A stretch of 8,683 nt of DNA from Savagea sp. (GTDB taxonomy: Bacteria; Bacillota; Bacilli; Bacillales_A; Planococcaceae), in the NCBI GenBank assembly GCA_030152265.1, contig JASLHQ010000185.1, forward strand, positions 1 through 8,683, given 5' to 3'. The notes under the pieces are model-generated. The model saw only the letters and a program-made list of their open reading frames with translations. It ran no database searches and was not told the DNA's origin. Within the stretch, counting starts at the first letter, position 1; the number at the start of each line of letters is the position of its first letter. Positions 1 to 6,933 of this stretch are shown here, in pieces. Both the position numbers and the translations under genes were made by a program.

Positions 1-1254
1 TTCCATGATGGAACACCATTCAATGCCGAAGCAGTAAAAGTGAATTTCGAGCGTGTAGCGAATCCAGAAAACGGATTAAAACGCCAAAGTTTATACGGAT
101 TAATCGATACAATTGAAATTATTTCTGACTATGAAGTGAAATTTACTTTATCAGAACCGTTCGGAGCGATGTTAAATACATTCGCTCACCCAGCAGGAGG
201 AATTCAAAGTCCGAAAGCTCTTGAAGAGTTTGGGAAAGACGTTGCACGTCATCCTGTAGGAACAGGTCCATTTAAATTTGTAGATTGGCGTCCAAGTGAA
301 TATTTAGAAGTGGAAAAGAATGAAAATTATTGGAAAGAAGGATACCCGAAAGTAGATAAAGTAACATTCAAACCAGTAACAGAAAATGGCTCACGTGTTG
401 CGATGTTACAAACGGGAGAGGCAGATTTCATCTACCCTGTTCCGACTGAACAAGTTGAAGCATTACAAGGGAAAGACGGAATTGTCGTTGATTCTGAACC
501 ATCGATTGTCGTTCAATATGCATCCCTCAATACGATGAAAGAACCGTTCAACAACCCGAAAGTGCGTGAAGCGCTCAACTTAGCAGTAAATAAAGAAGCA
601 TTTATTAAAGTCGTACTTAACGGAGAAGCGGACGTTTTAGATTCAATTATTGCGCCGAACGTTCAATATTACGAAAAACAAACGCCGTATGGCTTCGATG
701 TTGAAAAAGCGAAAGAATTATTAAAAGAAGCGGGATATGAATCTGGTTTTAAAACGACAGTATGGGGTGGCAACAGTTCAACGGCTGTCAAAGCGATGGA
801 GTTCCTCCAACAACAATTAGCACAAATTAATGTAGAGCTTGAAGTGTTACCGATGGAGTCTGGAACATTATCGGATCGCATTTGGTCTGTAGAAAACCCT
901 GCAGATGCTGAAGTCGGTATTTACTACGGTGGTTGGTCACCGTCAACAGGAGATGCCGATTGGGGCATTCGTCCATTGATTGGCGGAGAAGCTGCCTTCC
1001 CACCAAATTCTTATAACGTATCGTACTATTCAAACGATAAAGTGAACGCTGGAATTGCAGCAGCATTAGAAACAGCAAATTCAGATGAGCGTGCAGCGGC
1101 TTACAAAATTGTACAACAAGAGGCATGGAACGACGCACCTTGGATTTTCTTAGCGACAACTCGTACGTTAGCAGGAAAACGCGATTATATCGAAGGAGCT
1201 TACTTACTACCAGACAATTCATTAAGCATTACAGAAATTGAAATTAAAGAGTAG
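1..1254 (+). CDS. gsiB: Peptide/glutathione-type ABC transporter substrate-binding protein (5' truncated)
   Basis: This is the extracellular lipid-anchored binding protein (SBP_bac_5, cluster C) of the importer encoded just downstream. The frame is open from base 1, giving 417 visible residues. About 100-120 residues are missing at the N-terminus, including the signal peptide and lipobox, so the GTG at 40 is an internal valine codon and not a start. The visible part opens with the family motif FHDGTPFNAEAV. It continues with HPVGTGPF, AAML/VAMLQTGEADF-type and NNPKVREALN segments typical of the family, and YGGWSPSTGDADW near visible residues 310-322. The last motif and the overall pattern resemble E. 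coli GsiB (YTGWSASTGEADW, from memory) more than DppA/OppA. The stop is TAG at 1252. A hairpin follows immediately, and the first permease begins 72 nt downstream. Family assignment is firm. Substrate is not: glutathione, other gamma-glutamyl peptides or D-residue peptides are all possible. Confidence 0.93.
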   Translation, partial: FHDGTPFNAEAVKVNFERVANPENGLKRQSLYGLIDTIEIISDYEVKFTLSEPFGAMLNTFAHPAGGIQSPKALEEFGKDVARHPVGTGPFKFVDWRPSEYLEVEKNENYWKEGYPKVDKVTFKPVTENGSRVAMLQTGEADFIYPVPTEQVEALQGKDGIVVDSEPSIVVQYASLNTMKEPFNNPKVREALNLAVNKEAFIKVVLNGEADVLDSIIAPNVQYYEKQTPYGFDVEKAKELLKEAGYESGFKTTVWGGNSSTAVKAMEFLQQQLAQINVELEVLPMESGTLSDRIWSVENPADAEVGIYYGGWSPSTGDADWGIRPLIGGEAAFPPNSYNVSYYSNDKVNAGIAAALETANSDERAAAYKIVQQEAWNDAPWIFLATTRTLAGKRDYIEGAYLLPDNSLSITEIEIKE

Positions 1255-1262
1255 TCGAGAAT

Positions 1263-1286
1263 GAGCGCTATCTTTGTATAGCGCTC
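1263..1286 (+). terminator. Intercistronic stem-loop after the binding-protein gene (attenuator or mRNA stabiliser)
   Basis: GAGCGCTAT (1263-1271) pairs perfectly with ATAGCGCTC (1278-1286) around a six-base loop. Outside the core, GAGA at 1257-1260 can pair with the TCTC repeats at 1291-1296 across a small internal loop. The downstream tract (TCTTTCTCTC) is pyrimidine-rich but is not a clean T-run, so full termination is unlikely. Partial read-through or 3'-end protection of the upstream message is the more natural reading. This position, between a binding protein and its permeases, is a common place for such elements. Confidence 0.7.
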
Positions 1287-1311
1287 TCTTTCTCTCAATG
1301 GACCGTACTTG

Positions 1312-1318
1312 AAAGGAG
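1312..1318 (+). promoter_or_regulatory. Ribosome binding site that fixes the first permease start
   Basis: AAAGGAG lies 8 nt before the ATG at 1327. An in-frame TTG at 1309 sits inside this site, so it cannot be the start. The protein therefore begins MLKFFLKRIL, as expected for this permease family. Confidence 0.85.
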
Positions 1319-1326
1319 ATGACCGC

Positions 1327-2247
1327 ATGCTAAAGTTTTTTCTAAAGCGGATTTTAGAAGTAATTCCAACGTTGTTAATCGTTACTGTTTTCATTTTTTT
1401 ATTCGTTCATATGATTCCAGGAGATGCTGCTCGTCTCGTTGCTGGAGAAGATGCAACGTTAGAAGATATTAAGCTCGTTGAAAAAGAACTAGGTCTAGAT
1501 CGCCCATTGCATGAACAATACATTAGTTATATGGGTGGGCTGTTAAAAGGAGATTTAGGAACGTCTTTAAAAACGAAGCGCCCTGTTAGTGAAGAAATTG
1601 GAGCACGCTTTATGCCAACGTTTTGGCTCACAGTGTGGAGTATGGTATGGGCGGTTGTAATTGGCCTAATTATTGGCGTCGTTTCTGCAACGAAACGAAA
1701 TAAATGGCCAGACTATGTCGGAATGTTTGCAGCGGTTTCCGGCTTGTCATTACCTTCCTTTTGGCTAGGGCTCGTCCTCATTCAAATATTTGCTGTGCAA
1801 TTAGGCTGGTTCCCCTCAGGAGGAATGGAATCGTGGAAAAGTTATATTTTACCATCGATTACGCTCGGTACAGGAGTAGCGGCGGTCGTCGCTCGTTTTA
1901 CTCGTTCCTCTTTAATGGACGTATTAAAAAATGACTACATTCGTACGGGGCGCGCTAAAGGGGTCAATGAACAAAATATCGTCTGGCATCACGCTTTACG
2001 CAATGCACTCGTTCCGGTTGTGACGATGACCGGTTTACAGTTCGGGTTTTTGCTCGGAGGATCTGTCGTCATTGAAACGGTATTTAGTTGGCCGGGACTA
2101 GGAAAACTACTTATCGATTCTGTCGCATTCCGTGATTATCCTGTCATTCAAGCGGAGATGTTAATCTTTGCTTTAGAATTTATCATCATTAATTTAGTCG
2201 TCGATTTATTATATGGTATTTTGAATCCACAAATTCGTTACGATTGA
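1327..2247 (+). CDS. gsiC: Peptide ABC transporter permease, GsiC/DppB type
   Basis: This is one of the two inner-membrane permeases of the importer (binding-protein-dependent transport, DppB subfamily; 306 residues, normal full length). It has the usual order: an N-terminal membrane segment (about 9-29) followed by VHMIPGD, an external loop with KGDLGTS (74-80), then a five-helix core. The cytoplasmic EAA coupling loop lies near residues 204-230 (YIRTGRAKG through RNALVP) and contacts an ATPase subunit. The C-terminus ends NPQIRYD. The segments RFMPTFWLT, SMVWAV, GLQFGFLLGGS and RDYPVIQAE match what I recall of E. coli GsiC very closely, better than DppB. The ATG at 1327 is chosen for its ribosome binding site. 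The TGA stop overlaps the ribosome binding site of the next gene. Function is confident; glutathione specificity is inference from resemblance. Confidence 0.95.
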   Translation: MLKFFLKRILEVIPTLLIVTVFIFLFVHMIPGDAARLVAGEDATLEDIKLVEKELGLDRPLHEQYISYMGGLLKGDLGTSLKTKRPVSEEIGARFMPTFWLTVWSMVWAVVIGLIIGVVSATKRNKWPDYVGMFAAVSGLSLPSFWLGLVLIQIFAVQLGWFPSGGMESWKSYILPSITLGTGVAAVVARFTRSSLMDVLKNDYIRTGRAKGVNEQNIVWHHALRNALVPVVTMTGLQFGFLLGGSVVIETVFSWPGLGKLLIDSVAFRDYPVIQAEMLIFALEFIIINLVVDLLYGILNPQIRYD

Positions 2248-2260
2248 GGAGGGACCGAAT

Positions 2261-3163
2261 ATGGAAATGACACAAACGAAAAAAGAGCAATACGAAGCGT
2301 TGTTGTTAGAAGAAGAGACGGTCCGCAGTCCGTTATCAGAATTTTGGCGCAAATTCAAAAAACAAAAATTAGCGTTCGTTTCTTTTATCATTATTTTATT
2401 TATCTTTGTTTTAGCTTTTATTGGCCCTTATATTACACCGTATGATATTACAGAACCAGATTATGAAAATGTTTTATCAGGCCCTTCTGCGAAACATTGG
2501 GCTGGAACAGATGCGTATGGTCGAGATATTTTTAGTCGAATTATCGCGGGAACGCAAATTTCATTATTCGTCGGGTTAACGTCTGTCTTTTTAGGAGCGG
2601 TAGGCGGAACGGTTTTAGGTTTAGCTGCCGGTTACTACGGTGGTTGGGTAGACCGTATTATTATGCGAATTTGTGATGTACTTCTTGCATTCCCAGGAAT
2701 TTTATTAGCGATTGGAATTATTGCGATTTTAGGTCCAGGATTAGGAAATGTTATTATTGCGGTTGCGATTTTTAGTATTCCTGTATTTGCACGGATCGTT
2801 CGTAGTTCCACTTTGGAAGTGAAGTCCACGCTTTATGTAGAAGCGACACGTTCAATCGGGGCACGACCGAGTCGAATTATTTGGAAGCATATTTTCCCTG
2901 GTACGCTATCGAGCATTATCGTCTATTTTACGATGAGAATAGGCTCTGCGATTTTAACGGCAGCGAGTTTAAGTTTTATCGGATTGGGCGCGCAGCCACC
3001 TTCACCTGAATGGGGTGCGATGTTAAGTGGTGGCCGTGATTATTTAAGCATGGCACCTCACGTTACCCTTTTTCCTGGTTTAGCTATTTTCATCACTGTG
3101 CTCGTCTTTAACTTACTCGGTGACGGGTTAAGAGATGCATTAGATCCAAAAATTAAAGAGTAG
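2261..3163 (+). CDS. gsiD: Peptide ABC transporter permease, GsiD/DppC type
   Basis: This is the second membrane subunit, which pairs with the GsiC-like protein (300 residues, full length). The N-terminal cytoplasmic tail contains SPLSEFWRKFKKQK (23-36), the OppC_N type entry. A first membrane segment follows (about 37-58), then the GTDAYGRDIFSR motif (82-93) typical of DppC/OppC proteins and a multi-helix core. The EAA loop lies at about 192-213 (YVEATRSIGA through HIFPG). The C-terminus reads LGDGLRDALDPKIKE. The stretches RIIMRICDV, NVIIAVAIFSIP and SLSFIGLGAQPP agree closely with E. coli GsiD as I remember it. The start ATG at 2261 is 8 nt after GGAGG (2248-2252), which abuts the stop codon of the upstream permease, so translational coupling is likely. 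The next gene starts 12 nt after its stop. Confidence 0.95.
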   Translation: MEMTQTKKEQYEALLLEEETVRSPLSEFWRKFKKQKLAFVSFIIILFIFVLAFIGPYITPYDITEPDYENVLSGPSAKHWAGTDAYGRDIFSRIIAGTQISLFVGLTSVFLGAVGGTVLGLAAGYYGGWVDRIIMRICDVLLAFPGILLAIGIIAILGPGLGNVIIAVAIFSIPVFARIVRSSTLEVKSTLYVEATRSIGARPSRIIWKHIFPGTLSSIIVYFTMRIGSAILTAASLSFIGLGAQPPSPEWGAMLSGGRDYLSMAPHVTLFPGLAIFITVLVFNLLGDGLRDALDPKIKE

Positions 3164-3175
3164 GAGGGGAAACTT

Positions 3176-4156
3176 ATGGTAGAACATGTATTGGAAGTGA
3201 ACGACTTACAAACTCATTTTTATAGCGATGCGGGAGTCGTTCGAGCAGTCGATGGGGTATCCTTTTCCATTAAAAAAGGGGAGACATTAGGAATAGTTGG
3301 TGAATCAGGTAGTGGAAAAAGTGTGACCTCTCTATCTATTATGCGCTTATTGCGAGATACTCCAGGTAAAATAGCCGGAGGAGAAATTGTGTATAACGGG
3401 CGCAATTTAGTTGAAGCAAAAGAGAGTGAAATGCGAAAAATTCGTGGAAATGAAATTGCGATGATTTTCCAAGAACCGATGACTTCTTTAAACCCTGTAT
3501 TTAAAATCGGACGGCAAATTGAAGAGGCGATTTTGCTTCATACGAAATGTACGAAACAACAAGCGAGAGAACGAGCGATTGAAATGTTGACAGCAGTTGG
3601 CATTTCGCGTCCAGATAAAGTAGTAGATAGTTTCCCACATCAATTGTCCGGCGGGATGCGTCAACGTGTCATGATCGCGATGGCGATGAGTTGTGATCCG
3701 CAATTACTCATTGCGGACGAACCGACAACAGCTTTGGACGTCACGATTCAAGCTCAAATTTTAGAGTTGATGAAAAAATTAACAGTAGATTTTGAAACGT
3801 CTATTTTACTCATTACCCATGATTTAGGTGTCGTTGCAGAAATGTGTGATCGTGTCGTCGTCATGTACGCAGGGCGAGCAGTGGAAGAAAGTGATGTGTA
3901 TACGATTTTCGAAAATCCGAAGCATCCTTATACACAAGGCTTGCTTGCTTCAACGTTAACATTAGGTGAAAAAGTGGAACGTCTTCAATCGATTCCTGGA
4001 AATGTTCCAATTCCTTCTAAAATGCCGGAAGGATGCAAATTTGCGCCGCGTTGTCCACATGCGATGGAGCGTTGTTGGGCGGAAGAACCGACCTATGATG
4101 CTTATTCAGAAAACCATCACGTCCGTTGCTTTTTGTATGAAGAGGAGGCGAGGTAA
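3176..4156 (+). CDS. dppD: Peptide ABC transporter ATP-binding protein, DppD/OppD type
   Basis: This is the first cytoplasmic ATPase of the importer (326 residues). All ABC ATPase motifs are intact: Walker A GESGSGKS (42-49), Q-loop Gln99, signature LSGGMRQR (157-164), Walker B LLIADEP (177-183) and switch His215. The C-terminal oligopeptide/dipeptide transporter extension (about 232-322) holds four cysteines, Cys287, Cys293, Cys300 and Cys318, spaced C-X5-C-X6-C-X17-C. In DppD/OppD-type ATPases of known structure this arrangement binds a [4Fe-4S] cluster. The start ATG at 3176 follows GGAGG with 8 nt spacing. The partner ATPase starts one base after this stop. In E. coli GsiA the two ATPase halves are one fused protein; here they are separate genes. 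The dppD symbol reflects subfamily only. Confidence 0.95.
   Translation: MVEHVLEVNDLQTHFYSDAGVVRAVDGVSFSIKKGETLGIVGESGSGKSVTSLSIMRLLRDTPGKIAGGEIVYNGRNLVEAKESEMRKIRGNEIAMIFQEPMTSLNPVFKIGRQIEEAILLHTKCTKQQARERAIEMLTAVGISRPDKVVDSFPHQLSGGMRQRVMIAMAMSCDPQLLIADEPTTALDVTIQAQILELMKKLTVDFETSILLITHDLGVVAEMCDRVVVMYAGRAVEESDVYTIFENPKHPYTQGLLASTLTLGEKVERLQSIPGNVPIPSKMPEGCKFAPRCPHAMERCWAEEPTYDAYSENHHVRCFLYEEEAR
4143..4148 (+). promoter_or_regulatory. Ribosome binding site that fixes the second ATPase start
   Basis: AGGAGG lies within the last codons of the upstream ATPase gene, 9 nt before the ATG at 4158. The reading frame stays open upstream to about 3966, inside that gene. The upstream stretch has no family resemblance, so the site at 4143 decides the start. 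Confidence 0.85.
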
Positions 4157-4157
4157 A

Positions 4158-5132
4158 ATGAGTGAAGTATTAGTGAGAGTAGAAAATATAAAAAAACATT
4201 TTGCTGGCACTCGTAAATTCTTCTCGAGAGAGCGTGAAATTGTAAAAGCGGTAGACGGGTTAACATTCGATATTTTTCAAGGAGAGACATTGAGTCTCGT
4301 TGGGGAAAGTGGATGTGGTAAGTCGACGACGGGAAGAGTGCTATTGAAGTTGTTAGAGCCGACAGAAGGAAGTATTCACTTCGATGACCAAGAGATTACG
4401 CATTTGAATGAAAATGAATTGCGACCGTTTCGAAAAGAGATGCAAATGGTGTTCCAAGATCCATATGCATCATTAAATCCACGCATGAAAGTGAAAGAGA
4501 TCATCGAAGAGCCGTTAATCGTTCATGGGATTGATGCGGCAACACGTAAAAAACGAGTGAATGAATTACTGGAAACAGTTGGATTAAATACGTATCATGG
4601 TAATCGATACCCTCACGAATTTAGTGGTGGACAACGACAACGTATTGGAATCGCTCGAGCGCTTGCAGTGAATCCTCGTCTTATCATTGCGGATGAGCCT
4701 GTTTCGGCGCTAGACGTTTCGATTCAAGCACAAATATTGAACTTGTTGAAAGATTTACAAGAAGAGTATGAACTCACGTATTTATTTATTTCGCATGACT
4801 TGAGCGTCGTAGAACATGTTTCAGATCGAGTAGCGGTCATGTATTTAGGAAAAATTGTTGAGCTCGGTTCAAAGACTCAAATTTTCGAAAATCCACTTCA
4901 TCCGTATACGAAAGCATTGTTAAGTGCTGTTCCGATTGCGAATCCTCGCTTAAAAAGAGAACGAATCGTCTTGAAAGGAGATATTCCGAATCCAGCGAAC
5001 CCGCCTTCTGGATGTGCATTCCATACGCGTTGTCCATTCGCAACAGAGCGATGTAAAGTGGAAGAGCCAAAGTACGAATCTTATGGCGATCAACATTTTG
5101 CCGCTTGTCACTTCGTGGAGGAGTTAGCTTAA
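4158..5132 (+). CDS. dppF: Peptide ABC transporter ATP-binding protein, DppF/OppF type
   Basis: This is the second cytoplasmic ATPase, expected to form a heterodimer with the DppD-like protein (324 residues from the ATG at 4158). Motifs are intact: Walker A GESGCGKS (49-56), Q-loop Gln100 in VFQDPYASLNPR, the hallmark of the F-type subunit, signature FSGGQRQR (155-162), Walker B IIADEP (176-181) and switch His213. The C-terminal extension carries Cys286, Cys292, Cys299 and Cys317 with exactly the C-X5-C-X6-C-X17-C spacing seen in the partner, so both subunits could hold an Fe-S cluster. The start lies one base after the upstream stop and is probably translationally coupled. The next gene begins 18 nt downstream, so the transport genes and the following regulator-like and peptidase genes share a transcript. 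Confidence 0.95.
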   Translation: MSEVLVRVENIKKHFAGTRKFFSREREIVKAVDGLTFDIFQGETLSLVGESGCGKSTTGRVLLKLLEPTEGSIHFDDQEITHLNENELRPFRKEMQMVFQDPYASLNPRMKVKEIIEEPLIVHGIDAATRKKRVNELLETVGLNTYHGNRYPHEFSGGQRQRIGIARALAVNPRLIIADEPVSALDVSIQAQILNLLKDLQEEYELTYLFISHDLSVVEHVSDRVAVMYLGKIVELGSKTQIFENPLHPYTKALLSAVPIANPRLKRERIVLKGDIPNPANPPSGCAFHTRCPFATERCKVEEPKYESYGDQHFAACHFVEELA

Positions 5133-5150
5133 AAGAAGGGACGAAAGTGC

Positions 5151-6101
5151 ATGAAAGATCGCATTGTCATCATTACGACATACCGAAATTATGTGAATCA
5201 TATCGCGTACCAAATGTTGCAAATCTTTGGGGATCGCGCGCACATTGTAGCGACAACTTCTGAAGACTTAGATGGTGGACATTTAAAGCGAGAAGATATC
5301 ATCGTTTTGTCGAGTGATATTTTGTACGGGATTGTCCAGCCGTATCTTCACGAAAATCAAACTGTCATTATCGCAAAGCGAGAAGTGAATGTAGCAGCAG
5401 CAGAACAATTGTTGTTTTTGCCATCGAAGCAAAAAATTCTCGTCGTGAATGATACGAAACAAAATGCGGAAGATGCGGTGGCATCTTTAAAAAATATCTT
5501 TTTTGAACATGAATATGTCGCCTTTGGAGACGACCCATTTATGGAAGGGACATATGATTACATTTTAACTCCAGGAGAACGTCATTTATTGCCGAAAACT
5601 GGAACGCCTGGTATTGACATCGGTTCTCGGATTTTAAGTATCGACTCTATTCGAGAAATTAATGAAAGTTTAAAACATCGCGTCGATCTTTCGATTTTGC
5701 ATCATCGCAACTTAAAATCACAATTATTTATTGCAAAAGAAAATTCACCTGTTCAATATGAACAGCTCGCCTTGAACGCCACATATGAAGGGATGACAAT
5801 TCAACGATTTGAAGAGATTAAACACGAAATGGAAGCGCTCGGATATCTCGATGAACTTGTCGCGATTTTATACGTGTACGTGCAAGGAAAAGAACGATTA
5901 CAGTCGTTAGGGAGACGCCGTGTATTGCAAATGTTGCATGAACAAAATTACACATTTTCAGAACAGCAGTTGCGACGTAAATTAGAAGGTCTTCAACAAT
6001 TGGAGTTACTTTTAGCAGGACCTGGTCGTTCTGGGACGAAAATTACGTCGCTTGGAGAACAATTTTTACAAATGTATCGCGAACAGAAAGAGAAGGAGTG
6101 A
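5151..6101 (+). CDS. Putative transcriptional regulator: sigma-54-activator-like sensor domain joined to a winged helix
   Basis: This is a 316-residue soluble protein with no signal peptide or membrane segment. Residues about 1-175 resemble, from memory, the N-terminal sensory region of a group of Firmicute sigma-54-dependent activators. The matching pieces are DIIVLSSDI (49-57), a VIIAKREVN strand (72-80), LLFLPSKQKILVVND (87-101), ILTPGERHLLP (138-148) and IDIGSRILSIDSIREI (155-170). There is no AAA+ domain: no GAFTGA loop and no Walker A. Residues about 180-245 are probably helical. Residues about 250-308 look like a winged helix-turn-helix, with helices around GRRRVLQML and SEQQLRRKL and a wing at GRSGTKITSLGEQFL. 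I infer an effector-binding DNA-binding regulator of this operon. The ribosome binding site (GAAGGG, 10 nt before ATG 5151) is the weakest in the cluster, which fits low-level expression. The domain reading is moderately supported and the regulatory role is inference. Confidence 0.6.
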   Translation: MKDRIVIITTYRNYVNHIAYQMLQIFGDRAHIVATTSEDLDGGHLKREDIIVLSSDILYGIVQPYLHENQTVIIAKREVNVAAAEQLLFLPSKQKILVVNDTKQNAEDAVASLKNIFFEHEYVAFGDDPFMEGTYDYILTPGERHLLPKTGTPGIDIGSRILSIDSIREINESLKHRVDLSILHHRNLKSQLFIAKENSPVQYEQLALNATYEGMTIQRFEEIKHEMEALGYLDELVAILYVYVQGKERLQSLGRRRVLQMLHEQNYTFSEQQLRRKLEGLQQLELLLAGPGRSGTKITSLGEQFLQMYREQKEKE

Positions 6102-6105
6102 GCAT

Positions 6106-6924
6106 ATGAAAGTGTATATTTCGGCGGACATCGAAGGAGTATCTGGCGTCGTCCACCGCGAGCATACGGCAAGGGACGGGCGAGAACATGATCGAGCGCG
6201 CCTTTGGATGACGGAGGAAGTGAACGCTGCGATACGCGGTGCGAAACGAGCAGGTGCGACAACAGTCGTTGTGAACGATGGGCACGGAACGATGCGCAAT
6301 ATTATACTTGAACAACTCGATGCTGATGCGCGCCTCATTTCAGGCAGTCCGAAACGTTATGCGATGATGCAAGGGATTGAAGCACAAAATTTTGATGCAG
6401 CGATTTTTGTCGGGTACCATACACAAATGGGACAAACAGGTGTGCTCAATCATACATTTCATGGCGGTGTCGTTCAATCGATTCGATGGAATGGTGAGTC
6501 GCTCGGCGAATTTGGATTAAATGCATACTTAGCCGCTTATTTTCATACACCTGTCGTCTTCGTATCGGGATGCCAGTACATGCAAGAAGAAGCACGTCAT
6601 CTCATTCCTTCTATTGAAACAGCGGTCGTGAAAGAAACGATTCATCAAGTTGTCGCTTTAAACGATTCACCTTTACGAGCGCAACAAAAAATTGAAGATG
6701 GTGTATTTGAAGCATTGATGCGTAAAAATCATGCGATGTTAGCTTTACCTGAATCCGTTACAGTTGAAATGAAGGTAAGTCAAACGGTATATGCGGATGC
6801 GATTGCCATTTTGCCAAATGTAACGCGCATCGATGCGACGACCGTCCAAATTACTGTGGAAAATGTTGAACAAGCGTACCGGTATGTTCGCTCATGGATT
6901 ATGATGGCGAGCGCCGTACAATAG
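6106..6924 (+). CDS. dppA: M55-family D-aminopeptidase, DppA type
   Basis: This is a cytoplasmic zinc aminopeptidase. The founding member, B. subtilis DppA, removes N-terminal D-amino acids, preferring D-Ala, from short peptides and forms a decameric ring. The protein has 272 residues, close to the B. subtilis length. Recognisable metal and active-site residues are Asp8 and Glu10 in SADIEG, His60 in NDGHG, His105 in GYHTQMG, His116 in LNHTFHG and Glu135 in GEFGLNA; these correspond to the B. subtilis D8, E10, H60, H104, H115 and E133 that I recall. No key residue is missing. ATG 6106 is chosen because AAGGAG (6093-6098) lies 7 nt before it and the protein then opens MKVYISADIEG; the frame is open upstream to 6052, but that part lies inside the previous gene. 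In B. subtilis this peptidase is also encoded with a dipeptide importer, but at the front of the operon; here it sits behind the transporter. Confidence 0.93.
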   Translation: MKVYISADIEGVSGVVHREHTARDGREHDRARLWMTEEVNAAIRGAKRAGATTVVVNDGHGTMRNIILEQLDADARLISGSPKRYAMMQGIEAQNFDAAIFVGYHTQMGQTGVLNHTFHGGVVQSIRWNGESLGEFGLNAYLAAYFHTPVVFVSGCQYMQEEARHLIPSIETAVVKETIHQVVALNDSPLRAQQKIEDGVFEALMRKNHAMLALPESVTVEMKVSQTVYADAIAILPNVTRIDATTVQITVENVEQAYRYVRSWIMMASAVQ

Positions 6925-6933
6925 GAGGTTCCA

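Noticed and set aside
1309..1326. TTG at 1309 as an alternative start of the first permease
   Set aside because: The codon forms part of the ribosome binding site for ATG 1327, and the extra residues MKGDDR have no family counterpart.
3966..4157. Upstream extension of the second ATPase into the first ATPase gene
   Set aside because: The extension is a shadow of the upstream coding frame. The ATG at 4158 has a proper AGGAGG site and starts the recognisable domain.
5993..6338. Three overlapping minus-strand open frames opposite the start of the M55 gene
   Set aside because: They lie antisense to a well-supported gene with intact catalytic motifs, have unremarkable arginine/serine-rich translations, and reflect low stop-codon density in a locally GC-rich stretch.
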